DNA from: Pogona vitticeps | Lineage: Eukaryota; Chordata; Lepidosauria; Squamata; Agamidae | Assembly: GCF_051106095.1 (NCBI RefSeq) | Contig: NC_135786.1 | Location: forward strand, 202,483,501-202,547,500 | Length of the DNA stretch: 64,000 nucleotides | Reading direction: 5' to 3' | Shown: positions 23,415-34,830 of the stretch, piece after piece | Numbering within the stretch: position 1 is the stretch's first letter | Layout: every line of letters starts with the position of its first letter | The notes under the pieces: generated by a model | Databases searched by the model: none | Seen by the model: the letters and a program-made list of their open reading frames with translations, nothing else | Told to the model about the DNA's origin: nothing | Made by a program: the position numbers and the translations under genes

Positions 23415-23607
23415 ATTTCCTTTCATCAATTTCGTGAGCACTTCTACACATTCACTCAAACACATACAAACAGAGCTGCCTAGATGTATGGGCACTACAA
23501 CTCCCTCCCATCCTTGTGAAATAATCATAATGAAGACTACAATGCTGTGTTGATTCACCTGGGAGTCAACCTCACGGAACTCAGTGGAACCTACATCTGA
23601 GTAGAGA

Positions 23608-23847
23608 ATTGTTGTTTTAATGACTTTAATCTTTATTTCACCTAATTCCAATATATGGTGATCCTGTGCAGACTTTCCTACGTACACAGTGCTCAAAGTG
23701 GTTTGCTGTTCTCTTCTTCTGGGGATGATCTGGGACTCTGCCTGGTCCATGGCTAGACAGGCTGGCTCTTTTCCCAAGTGGGGAACTGAACTCCCAACCT
23801 CTGGCTCCTCCAACAGATAATTAACTCTCTGAGCTATCCAGCCAGCT
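23608..23847 (-). repeat. tRNA-derived SINE with RTE-like tail, antisense
   Basis: Same family as 8441-8672. The plus strand shows AAGTGGTTTGCTGTTCTCTT, GGGAACTGAACTCCCAACCT and a head end CTCTGAGCTATCCAGCCAGC. Confidence 0.8.
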
Positions 23848-25490
23848 CCCCTTCTGACATCAGATAGATATGACACAACATTTGTGAAAGTTATGTCTGC
23901 ATATATTCTATTCTCAAACAGAAAAAATACAAAATTTCCAAGATCCTGCCCTTTCTCACATATTATGGGCTCAAACCTGCAAGATCAAGAGGACTGATTG
24001 CTTAGGGAGAAGCTTCTCCATTGAGAGGAGTGGCTGGTCTTCAATGTGAATTCAAAGAGGGATTCAGTAAGCCACTCAGACATACTTCTTGGTGGGGTGT
24101 GTGTCTCATCTCCCCAACAGGTTAATACACAGGAAGAAAGTCTTTAACTCCCCTTGCCCTAATCCACTGACAAATTCTGAGCTGCTTGTCTCACTCAAAG
24201 ATTTCCCGTGGGTTCCAAAGCTGGACCCAAGGCTGAATCATGTTGGACTTTCTCCTCCTTCCCTATTCTTTGGAAGGGAAACAAAAAGAAGACTGAATAT
24301 GCCTGAAACATTTCCTTATCAAACTGGTATTTTCAGCATAGGAAAATGCTGCTTCTTGGTGATAAAATAACTTCTTCTGTGTGATAAAATAACTTCCAAT
24401 TTAAATTGGAACCCATTTAAGTTCCAACTTGTTTATAACAGTCAGTGCAGAGTTTAAGTTAGGAAAAAAAAATAAACTGAGTTCCCACCACAACCACTAC
24501 TCACAAAACTAGCTCAGCTATTTTTTAGTACTAATTGTTACTGTTGATCTCTATTAAATACATATTATGTCTTGCATTCCATGTCAAAGGGTTATGCTTC
24601 TGTCTCTCTTCATACTATATGTTTTTATGTGAATCTGGCTTTGATACACTACACTGAAAGTTCAACCTTATTGTTCCTGTTCCACAACTAATTGCACATA
24701 AAGCTAGCCATCCAGGGTGCAAACCGATATTTCACTTATTTATTTTATGTACTAAAAATTTTATCCAATATTCATATACATTATCCATGGCAGTTTAGAA
24801 CAATCTAAAGCATTAAAACATTTAAATAAATTATAATAGAAAACAAACAAACAACCTAAAAAAATACCCTTCTTCAGGGTAAATATTTGCATTGGTCATG
24901 GTGGCACATCTTTGGCTTTCAAACAACAGAGGACAGAGATAACCAGTTGTTAGCTGCCAAAAAATCAGAGAGGTGGGTGGTTCATTTCTCAGGTCTCCTG
25001 CTTAGGCTTATATTCAGTGACATAGTCCGAATGGCACATCATGACATGTACCATGTCATACCGGCGTTTGGTAAAGAGATGGCATTCTGATGGTGCCTGA
25101 TAGACATCTATTTAGCTGCTTGAAAGCAGTAAGGATACAGGTTGGAAAACCTGCTGAAACATGCATTGCTCTTTCTTTTCTCTTTGAAATGGAAGATGAG
25201 GTTAAACATTGCAGCTCACAGGGAGCAGTTCTCTCCCATAAGGCTGCTCTCTCCAGACTAGGCTTTTGTTTATAGTCAGGGAAGCTTTTAGCATTTAGTC
25301 TTGCAGGAGACTGATGACCTGCTATTGATTTCATTGCCATTTTCTCTGCTAGGAACAGGAAGGTCAACTGTCTCCATGCTGCCTTCTTGTACTCATTAAG
25401 CTTTTTTGCATGTTTGGATTAATGCAATAACATTCCCTTTTGCATATCACTGTAATCATACTCATCACCATCACAACCACCACCACCACC
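23848..25490. other. Intergenic DNA
   Basis: A direct repeat GTGATAAAATAACTTC occurs at about 24358 and 24381, followed by the perfect palindrome CCAATTTAAATTGG. About 24735-25035 begins with TTATTTATTTTATG and AAAGCATTAAAACATTTAA, like the start of the repeat at 10990-11650, and may be another copy. A (CAC)n-like tract lies at about 25463-25492. Confidence 0.4.
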
Positions 25491-25712
25491 ATCTGCTGTC
25501 AAGTTGATTATGACTTGAGGCAAATCTTTCCAGGGACTTCAAGGTACTGTTTGTTTTTACCAGCCTCTGCTTTTATGTGTGTTTGTGTGTGGGGGGTGCT
25601 TTAGATCTATGCAGCTTGCCCAAGGCTACCTGGGTTGACTCTTCTCCTGGGAGGCATAGTGCGGGAACTGAACTTCTAACTTCTGGCTCTGCAGCTGAAT
25701 ATCCAACTAATG
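25491..25712 (-). repeat. tRNA-derived SINE with RTE-like tail, antisense
   Basis: Same family as 8441-8672: CTGTCAAGTTGATTATGACT tail, GCAGCTTGCCCAAGGCTACC body and a degraded head (CTGAATATCCAACTAA). Confidence 0.75.
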
Positions 25713-25797
25713 CAAACACATATATAAGTGTTTTGTAACCTTTATGACCGTGGCACCTCTGCTTATGATTGGGCTGTTCTTTATGAACTTCCTTATA

Positions 25798-26058
25798 CAG
25801 TGGACCCTCGACTTACAGACGGCTCGACTTACAGACTTTTCGAGTTACAGACTTCTCTGGCCGCAAAATTTAGTTTCGACTTGCAGCCTGAGAATCGACC
25901 TACAGACCAGAAAAAAACCAAAATGGAACAAAAACGGCCAGTTACGGGATTAATCTGTTTTCAATGCATTGTAGGTCAATGGAGACTCGACCTACAGACT
26001 TTTTGACCTGCAGCCATCATTCCAACACGGATTAATTCTGTAAGTAGAGGGTCCACTG
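25798..26058. mobile_element. Tc1/mariner-type MITE, 261 bp
   Basis: Inverted ends CAGTGGACCCTCGACTTACA and TGTAAGTAGAGGGTCCACTG, flanked by TA (25796-25797, 26059-26060). Internal tandem copies of CGACTTACAGAC are typical of this group. No transposase frame. Confidence 0.88.
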
Positions 26059-26060
26059 TA

Positions 26061-26629
26061 TTAGGTAGGGAATCTAAACACTTTCATGCCACTCAGAGTT
26101 TCTTTAACGCATCGGCGTTCCAAGGAACTCTGCTGTTCTGCAGCACTGGCATCTCTGAACACTTGGTTAGGATAACCACATCCCCCCCTTTTTTTTTTTT
26201 TACAGAGGACAATCCTTTTTATGAAAGTCTACTTTATTTCAAGCTGGCAGGATAGGTCAATGAGTTAGGTATCTCGCTGCAGAGCTAGATGTTGAGAATT
26301 TAATTCCCCACCGTGCATCCCAGCACTTATTTAAGTCTGAGTAATATTGACAAATGTAGTAGGAATCTTTTTATTATGAATATGAATAACTTTTTGTCTT
26401 TATAGCTAGAGTTTTGGACAATATTATTGTATTGTATTTATCATTCCGAAAAGCAGAGTGTTGCAGCATTTCACTGTTTTGGTTTCCCCAAGATTTGAAG
26501 ATATATCATTGGGTGGGTGGGTGAGGTGGTTTTTCCTATTGCTGCTTCTACTCTTCCCTGCTCCTCCCCAGTATATTTAAATGCTTCTCCCTTGCCTATG
26601 AGAGACAGTAATTTGTTGAGAAATGCAGA
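26061..26629. other. Intergenic DNA, nothing recognised
   Basis: Includes a T run at about 26189-26201. No exon or repeat family seen. Confidence 0.4.
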
Positions 26630-26631
26630 TA

Positions 26632-27443
26632 GAGTGGTGCCTCGACTTACAAACTTAATCCGTAACAGAATGGTGTTCGTACGTCGCAATGCTCATACAT
26701 CGAAGCACCATTTCCCATTGAAATGCATGGGAACAGGATTAATCCGTTCCAACATTAAAAAAAAACTAAATAAAAATAAAAATGAGCAGAGCAAGTCCCA
26801 CACTGGGACTGAAAAAAAAAACCCCACAAATCCAAAAATAAACATTGGAGTAAGTCCCACGCTGGGACTGAAAAAAAAATCACCAAAAAATAAAACAACA
26901 CAGAAACATAACACACCCCCAGCCCAAACCTACCCTCCAAAACCCACCCAGAACAACTTTTTTTAAAAAAGGAAAAAGCAGCATCTTAACAGTCCAAAAC
27001 CTCCTCAGCCTCTCGAGCTTTCTTGTTACTGTGGCCACCACCACCTGAGGCCTCCTTGGGTTCCCCTTCACCATGACCGCCACCATTGGAGGCCTCCCAG
27101 GATTCTGCGCGACCACCGGGAGGCCTCTGGTGGCAGTGGTTGTGGCAGCGCTGGAAGCCCAGGAGGCTGAGCCCAGCTGGGATGGTCTGGCAGTTTGCCT
27201 CCTGGCAGCAGTGGTGGAAGCCCGGTAGGCTGAGCCTCCCTTTTCCTAACTGTTGGAGTGAAAGAGCTACAAAGAAGCAACCTCTTCACCACCAATGATT
27301 TGAATTTCCTGCCTTTCCCCCCTGCCTTTTTCTGTTCTTATGTCGAAGCTCCGCTCGCAAGTCAAAGCAAAATTTTGAGATCAGAACTGTTCATAAGTCG
27401 AAATGTTCGTAGGTAGGGGCGTTTGTAAGTCGAGGCACCACTG
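26632..27443. mobile_element. Tc1/mariner-type nonautonomous element, 812 bp
   Basis: Ends GAGTGGTGCCTCGACTTACA and TGTAAGTCGAGGCACCACTG (first base changed on the left), flanked by TA (26630-26631, 27444-27445). The interior has a near-identical 28-bp segment twice (26793-26820, 26852-26879), each with a small AGTCCCA/TGGGACT hairpin, and a GC-rich core with GGAGGCCTCC-like words. Frames inside show no transposase. Confidence 0.85.
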
Positions 27444-27445
27444 TA

Positions 27446-29516
27446 ATCTACATTTCTCAACATGAGATGTATTAATCACATTTGAGCTAAATTGCACTAG
27501 CTTAATAGCTCTTCTTCCTACGATTGAGTGAAAACTAACAGCCAAGGCAAATACAGCAGGCCTTTGAAGGCACAGAGAATAACAAAATATATATGGATGA
27601 TCTTCTCGTTTAGGGTAAGAATGAGAGGACAAACGGCTTGGAAGTTAAGCTCTGGAAGTGGCCAGAGCATCAGGTCCCGAGGTGGAACTTTTTCAGAATA
27701 CAGCTTCAAGGTTCGGCATGAGATCTAAAAGCAAATACGTCAAAATACATTAGAGGGGGAAACAAATATCTGCAGGCTTTTTGTTGCAAAAAATGTAATT
27801 TCCCTTTAGTTAATAGAACCCAACATAGGTTTGAGGGCTTGATTTTCATTTAAAGTTGGTACATTTTCCCAGTGCTATGACTGTTCTTTGACATATCTAT
27901 AGATAAAGGAAAACCTATCACAAGCACTTTGGATTCAGATTTTGAAGAAAGATTGTACACTAAATCTGTTTAAAATTTTATTGCACATATTAAAAATTCA
28001 TCTCCTGGACACTTACTAAATTTGTTGCTTTGGGCATTCAGCGGACGCACAGCTATTATGATACAAGCCCAGGGAGCTTCTTGTAAAAGTTTTAATCATC
28101 GCATTAAATAAAACATCAGTTGTCTGTTTATGGGGTATACTAGTTTATGCAGCCTTTCTCCTGGGTTTTAATAGCTTAATAAAAATTATCATTAATAGAG
28201 AGCTAGATTCTTTGTATGATTGTTTAGGTGGTGTTAGAGATCTGCCTTGTACTTTATTAATTTGAAAACAAGTGTTCTCTGTCTTGAATATTTGAGTATC
28301 ATGAGCCATTTCAGATTGGTGAAATGAAGTTCATGGGGTCATTTGGAGGTGCAAAATTCCAGTGGCAGGCCCCAGCTCAGCTTGTGCTCTTTTACTTTAT
28401 AGATGCATATTTTCAAATCATGACTAAGAAGAATCTGGTCATACTTATGTCTACATCAAGAGATGGGCTAAACATCCATTCTTAAGTATGATTTTGAACA
28501 AATTTGAGCAGGGCTAGATTGACAAACAAGCTATATAAACTACAGTTTAGGGTGCCAGATTACATTAGATCTCTCAGTTGCCACTCCCACCTGAATTTCT
28601 CACAGGTGTGTGTGTGTAATGTTATGCTTATTGCCTTTGTTTAAAATGGCGATTCTCAACCAGAGAGATAGCTTGCAGGGCCTACATGGATTCCAGGAGC
28701 TGCACGTTTTATATATTGTAGATGCAGAACCTGCCCATCAAAGGTTAGAGAGGTGCGAGCATCGCTGGTTGGTTTGTGGGCCAAATTTTCACTCCAAGTG
28801 TCTCCAACCGGCTGTTCATATATGAATCAGATTCAACAGATGTTTAAACAGAAGGTGCCTTCTTACAGAGGATGGACCTGTTATGGCCCTTCAAACAGAG
28901 GACAATCCTCTATAAAATAAGACATATGGGAACTATTTATATTTCAATTCTAAACCCACTAACCAGGAAGCAAGTCCCATGAGAATCATTTTTAATTAAT
29001 TTTGCTATAACTGAGCACATTGGGCCATTCTAGAAACTCTTGTGAGACCTCTCATGTGTGTTTCTCAGAGTTAGGTTACACATATAGGTTTAAATCCAGT
29101 TGTTAGTCCCAACTACAGTGAACTCATTCAGTCAATTGCTGAAAGATAAGTCTACACCCATGGAAATCCCACTTCTTCAATGTGTCTACTCTGTTTAGGC
29201 AAGCAATTGGATTTAGGCCATTAACATCATACAACACCTGGTGATACCATCAGAAAAGGAACCTAGTCCTACCAAGAAATATCCTTCCATTAGCACTACT
29301 GTGTGCCAGCATTTAAACTGTATAACATTCTAATTTCTGTGGAGCTGCTTTGGGACTGCAATGTAGGATGACAATGCAAGACCGGATCTAGAGGAACAAA
29401 CCACTCATAGATGAGCCTGGATCAGAACAAAATAAACCACAGCCCACAATGAAATAGCAAGGAGGAAAAAAAAATAAGTAAAAACTGGCCAGATATTTTG
29501 CTGGATCCAAGTCCCT
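27446..29516. other. Intergenic DNA with a candidate conserved block
   Basis: About 27790-28300 is free of repeats and dense in TTAATAG, TTTTAATCATC and TCATTAAT motifs, the look of a developmental enhancer; this is inference. No exon recognised. Confidence 0.4.
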
Positions 29517-29536
29517 TCTATCTATCTGTCTGTCTG

Positions 29537-29570
<34 letters not shown>
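29517..29570. repeat. (TCTG)n microsatellite
   Basis: About twelve CTGT units, beginning with TCTA units. Confidence 0.95.
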
Positions 29571-30149
29571 AAGCTACTTTTATAATTATTATATAACAGG
29601 AAATACCAAATATCAGCCAGTTCAGTTTCCTGCTGTCCATGCATAGCAGACCAACCATACAATAGGCCAATGAATTTGAAACATCTCAACCTCTTTTAAA
29701 AAAAGTCCCTTCTTTCTAAGAAAAGGACATGTGTGTGCTGTCCTTTATAGAAAAGTAAACTGTTAGGAGTCCCTCAATTATTAATTTGAATTTGGTATAT
29801 TTTTTAAAACAATCTTGCAACCAACTCATGCTCCCCTCCCCTTTTATAGCTTCATTAAAACATTTGAGGGGGAAAGATGTGGCTGTTGCCTGGCTGATAG
29901 AAATGGCAGGGTCTTACATAGACCTGTTGAAATAATTTCTGAACCTTCTTTGCCAAACAGTCTAAATATTTCTAGGTCTATTAAAATTACTTGTAGAGGT
30001 TCTGGAAATAATTTCGTATCAGTTGGATGGATCTCACACTTTTGCTGAATATTGACTTGCTTCAGATTATTACGTATCATTTGAACGAGATACTGTAAGC
30101 TGCAGGCTCTCCTCTTCTGTTCACAATACCCATGGCTAGTGACAAAAAG
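29571..30149. other. Intergenic DNA, nothing recognised
   Basis: Short complementary frames at 29815-30080 show no recognisable domain. Confidence 0.4.
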
Positions 30150-31987
30150 AATGAAAGTATATTTTCAGATGCAGGCCTATTTGGAAACCAACGCCCTGGA
30201 TCTGTTCCAGTTGGGCTTCGAGCTGCGCCATGGCACAGAAATGGCACTGGTCGCACAGTTGGGGAGGCTCTCCGTGCTGGGAATCGGTGGCCTGGCACTC
30301 ACCTGGCTCCGATCCTTCTTGGAGGACCATCCCCAGAGAGTACAGCTTGGGGAGAGTGTTTCAGCCCTGTGGAGTCTCAATTGTGGGGTTCCGCAGGGGT
30401 CGATAATCTCCCCAATGCTGTTTAACATCTATATGAGGCCGCTGGGTGGGGTCATCAGGTGGTGTGGGGCTTTGTGCCATCAGTACGCTGATGACACCCA
30501 GCTCTACATCTCCTTTTCACCTACTTCAGTGGATGCCGTTCTGTCCCTTCAGCACTGTCTGGAGGCTATGCTGCAATTGATGCAGCTGAATGGGTTGAGG
30601 TTGAACCCGGACAAGACGGAGGTCTTGAGGGTGGGCGGCCCCTCCATTGGTGGTTTAGGAAACTCCCTCTCTTTTGGAGGGGTGACTCTCATTGCAAAGA
30701 GTGTCTGTGCAGCTTGGGGATACATCTGGACCTGGCGCTTGTGACAAACCCAGACCTACTGGGATATGCCACAGTTTCACTAAGCTGCCACCAACCATTC
30801 CCTATAAGAAGTCACACAGACCAGGGATGGATTTTTAACAGATAAAGGAATAAGGTTTATTTAAAACAACACACAGGGAAAATAAAATGATCAGGTGAAT
30901 AAGATACAGTAACGTGGCTTAGTCTCAATCATACATACACACAGTTTGGTTCACACAGAACACCTAACTTGAAGCACAGACCCTGAACCTATCAGTTCTG
31001 GCTAACCATACAGACACCTGAACCTATCAGGTTGGTACTGACTGACACACAGTAGTACCCTGTCTGACACACAGACTCCCACTCAAGCTTCTTCTCTCAG
31101 CTTTTCCTCAGCTTCTCCCAGCTTCTTCTCACAGGCTTCACATATATATACAGTACAGCCCCTCCTCCTGATGTCCCGCCTTCCACTCCCCATAGGCTGG
31201 AACTTTCCCTCCAAACCCATGACAGACAGGTAACATCAGTGCTGTATGTAACAGCGCTTACCAAGGAAACCCAGGTGCGTCCGTGGCGTGCTTCACCTAT
31301 TTCCATCTGTGGCGGATTGCCCAGCTACGGCCCTATCTTGATGGCGGGGCTCTCACCACTATTGTCCATGCACTTGTAATCTCGAGGTTAGACTACTGTA
31401 ATGCGCTCTACATGGGGCTACCTTTGAGATTGAAGCAGAAGCTTCAAATGGTGCAGAATGCAGCGGCCAGACTCCTTACTGGGGTGAGAAAATTCCAGCA
31501 TATCTCTCCCACTCTGGCTGCCTTGCATTGGCTGCTCATTCGCTTTCGCATTGACTTCAAAGTGTTGATAAAGCCCTAAACAGTTTAGGACCTTGATACC
31601 TGGCAGATCACCTTCTCTGACCTAGATCTACCCAAATCACTCGCCATAGCCAGGAGGGACGGTTGAGGGGCCTAACGCCGAGAGAGGCCCGGAGAGAAAG
31701 AACAAGAAACGGGACCTTCTCGGCAGTGACCCCTCGGCTCTGGAATAGTCTTCCATCAGTGATCTGCCTGGCTCCCTCCCTGGGTGTTTTTAAGAGCCAA
31801 TTAAAAACTTGGCTCTTTAGGCAGGCCTTCCCTCCTGTCAATACTTGACTTTATTCTTATTATAATTTTCTGTTTTCCCATCTTGAGCATTGCTAACATT
31901 ATTGTTTAGAATTGTTTTAATTGTTTTAGCTTATAATGTTTAATGGAACCCGCCCTGAGTAGACTTTGTCTAGGGGGGCGGGATAGA
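30150..31987 (+). mobile_element. L2 LINE, 5'-truncated, internally deleted, split by an LTR
   Basis: The left part encodes CR1/L2-clade reverse transcriptase: QAYLETN, HGTEMALVA, CGVPQGSIISPMLFNIYM, HQYADDTQLYISFS (catalytic YADD), then NGLRLNPDKTEVL. Between HGTEMALVA and LGIGGLAL about 40 residues usual for L2 are absent, including the LDLSAAFDT block with the first catalytic Asp. After the solo LTR (30740-31253) the C-terminal region follows: VISRLDYCNALYMGLPL, NAAARLLTG, HISPTLAALHWL, LKTWLFRQAF. The 3' end CCCGCCCTGAGTAGACTTTG with GGGGGGCGGGATAGAAAT is the L2 tail. The copy is dead. Confidence 0.9.
30740..31253 (-). mobile_element. Solo LTR (fossil) inserted in the L2 LINE
   Basis: A 514-bp segment beginning TGTGACAAAC and ending TGTAACA, with a perfect 5-bp target duplication GCGCT (30735-30739, 31254-31258). 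On the minus strand it shows a TATATATA box (about 31143-31150) and later an AAATAAACC polyadenylation signal, the order expected of U3 then R. It carries no coding parts. Family not determined; a 5-bp duplication fits Gypsy-type or retroviral LTRs. It is younger than the L2 copy it interrupts. Confidence 0.75.
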
Positions 31988-32037
31988 AATCAAATCAAAT
32001 CAAATCAAATCAAATCAAATCAAATCAAATCAAATCA

Positions 32038-32116
<79 letters not shown>
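31988..32116. repeat. (AAATC)n then (AATC)n microsatellite
   Basis: About ten pentamer units run to about 32040, then about 19 tetramer units. It grows directly out of the L2 3' tail. Confidence 0.96.
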
Positions 32117-34588
32117 GTGCCATTAAATAACCGTTCTATAAGTTTGGACATAAAAGGAAATAGTAGTTAGCTTAAAAATAAAAGAAGGGTGTTTCTAATT
32201 TCCTTTTCTAGAATGTGAAAGAGGAGGGCAGGTCAGGAGACATGCACAAGTTTTGCAAAACCTTTTGGAAGGCCTTTCATAGTTCATTTACATGGAGGAA
32301 TCCCTGTTTGCCATTATGAAGAGGTATAAATTGTTACACTGGGATGGTGTGTGTAGGTACCTTTAAAAATGTAATTTTTGTGATTTGGACAGCAGTTTGC
32401 AGTGCTGGTGTAAATCAGGTGAGTTTAAAAACAAGTAAACCCTTTATTCTTGCCAAGAAACAGAAGAAACAAAGATTGTGATCTGGTTGTTCTATCACAG
32501 AGCATGGGTTTCCTGCATTAAAACATATTGTTACCTCCGCTACTGGTTCAGAAAGGCCTTAGAAATTTATAATATTTTTAAAAGGCTCTGTGCCTTAGGG
32601 AGTACCGCTAGTTTAAGTAACACATGAAAAGTATTTATGAGCCTTTTTTATGAGGTGGTCAAAGCAAAGCCCATCTAGGGTGTAATATAAGATGGCTAAA
32701 GAAGAAAGGTTTTTCAAAACCATGTTGGAGGGTTAAGCATGAATGGAATTTTATTTCAGTGTCTTTATTCAAATTAATGATGTTTTCAGATGGGAACTTG
32801 AATGATAATGCAGATGAAGGTAAGCCTTCTAAAGACACAATACATACGAAACAAAAGTCACTGAACTATTTCTGAATACATGTTTCCAGCAAGGAAGATT
32901 GGTTTAAACTGAGACAAGGCTATTCAAAAGAACCCAAGTTACAAACATCAAGCTTTCAAACAGATCTCTGAATTCAACATGTCTCTAAGTAATTTCTTTA
33001 GCACTGGTGATCAGAAATATGCATAACGAACTGTGTTGTTCACTGTCCCAGCAACCTGTGTGGAAAGCTGTTATTCCCACTTCACTTATAGGGAATAAAA
33101 ACAGAAGCCCTGGGCACACAACACATTCCGAAAAATGTGAACGTATGTCTTAACTAGAACGCCAACCCATCATATCATAGAGTCAGAACTTGAGAAAATT
33201 ACCCCCCCCCCTTTTTTTGGAATTACATTCTCCTAATTGCCATTGCCAGGACTGGCTGACTTGTCTTGGGAGTTGTAGTCCCAAACTTAACATGTTCTAA
33301 ACTCTGTCCACCAAATAATGCTTGCTTGAATGGGCCAAACAATTCTTATATCAGTCATGGTTCTTGAGAAGTTAAGGTAGAGTGAGGTAAAAGCAGAGAG
33401 TAGGTGGTAATGGGGAGACATGAGTAGTTTGCTCCAGGGTTCCTCTAATCAGTTGGTTTCCCGCCTCAGCTCCTTGGCATATCACTACTCCCTCCTACAG
33501 TCCTGTCATGTTGTTCACCAGACTGTTCTTTTGTGTGTGTGTTCTTGTAGGGGGCAGTAGCAAGTCTCCCAGCATCCTTTCTGCCCTAGGTTCTGTTAAC
33601 TTTCTCAACACACTTGCAGGTCTTTCAAGAACTAAGATGAGAGAGCACGCTTTACACCTTAATTTATATCGTTCCTCTTGGCAGGCAGGGGCTAAGCTGT
33701 TGCTGTTGTTTTGAGTGAAGGTGCACAGATGAATACCTGTCCAGTATCCCTCCAGGTAACCAGTTTAAGACCCAGGAGAGGAGGCTTTTGCCCTGAAGAT
33801 TCTAATGAACCCTATTTATTCAGGTGTGTAGTCATGGAATATCTTCTACCTCAGTTGAATGACTTCAGATAATTTATCTCCCTTCAGAATAGTGCATTAC
33901 ATGGTTACAAATCCTGACGAAACAAGGAAATGATGTAATGAATGTTACTGACACAGAGCTTCTAGATTTGAAGTTTTAATTTGTGGAGGCCTTTCTCTCT
34001 GTCTCTAAACCCTTACAGGAACATTTCATGAGGACATGAGAGGAGGTCTTCTTGGTAGCTGCTCCTAAATTTTGGAAGTCATTTCAACGGAAGGCTAGTG
34101 GCTTCCCTTGCTGCTATCCTTCTGTCACTGGCCTTTTTATGGAAACAAGACTTTGTCCGGTGATAGCTTCTTGAGAATAGCATTTTAGTGCTGGGTGTTC
34201 TATGTTTTCTTTCTCTCCACCCCTCCTCCTCTTGTACTTTTAAATTGATTCTGATCTGGTGCTTGGTTTAAAAATGACTTAGTTATAATTTTTAATCATT
34301 CAGCTTACTGTGTTTTTTAGCTGCATCTGTTTTGAATTCCTGTTTTGAACCACATGGATTCTGCATTGGGAGAAAGTTGGACATTAAATATATAAAGTCA
34401 CCTTAGACATGCAAGCAAAGTTTACTGGTAAGCAGCATGAGTTAATATTCTGTCTAGCAGTACGAGAAATGCACAGTGAATGTGAGAAGCAGAATTATGT
34501 TCACTGACTGCACTTGCCACCACCTACAATCTTAATGGCTGCACATTTTCCATTGGTGAGAAGGTGGTCTTTGGATGTACAGCTGTAT
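32117..34588. other. Intergenic DNA, nothing firm
   Basis: A C/T run lies at about 33204-33220. A hAT-like phrase (CTTGGGAGTTGTAGTCCCAA) at about 33268-33287 is probably a MITE remnant. No exon recognised. Confidence 0.4.
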
Positions 34589-34830
34589 AGCCTCGTGGCG
34601 CAGTGGTTAAACCGCTGTACTGCAGCTAAAACTGTGCTCACGACCTGGGGTTCAAATCCCAGGTAGCCGGCTCAAGGTTGACTCAGCCTTCTATCCTTCC
34701 GAGGTCGGTAAAATGAGTACCCAGTTCGCTGGGGGGGGGGCAATGTGTAGCCTGCATAATTAAATTGTAAACCGCCCAGAGAGTGCTTGAAGCGCTATGG
34801 GGCGGTGTATAAGCAGCACGCTTTGCTTTT
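34589..34830 (+). repeat. tRNA-derived SINE, sense
   Basis: Head AGCCTCGTGGCGCAGTGGTT (A box), CTGGGGTTCAAATCCCAGGT (B box), body GACTCAGCCTTCTATCCTTC, 3' part GTAAACCGCCCAGAGAGTGC and GGGGCGGTGTATAAGCAGCA. Same family as 20489-20753. A G run at about 34731-34740 interrupts the body. Confidence 0.88.

Noticed and set aside
26517-26966. A Lys/Pro/Asn-rich 149-codon frame and its reverse
   Set aside because: Lies inside a nonautonomous mariner-type element with A runs; not a transposase.
29517-29570. A regularly spaced repeat resembling a small array
   Set aside because: It is a simple TCTG microsatellite; there are no CRISPR arrays in this vertebrate DNA.
30139-30744. A 201-codon frame with reverse-transcriptase motifs as a host gene
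   Set aside because: It is part of a truncated L2 LINE; no host gene structure.
34589-34680. A possible functional tRNA gene (good A and B boxes)
   Set aside because: It is the head of a SINE with a long non-tRNA body and sibling copies; the cloverleaf is not complete. The same applies to 20667-20753 and 60319-60375.
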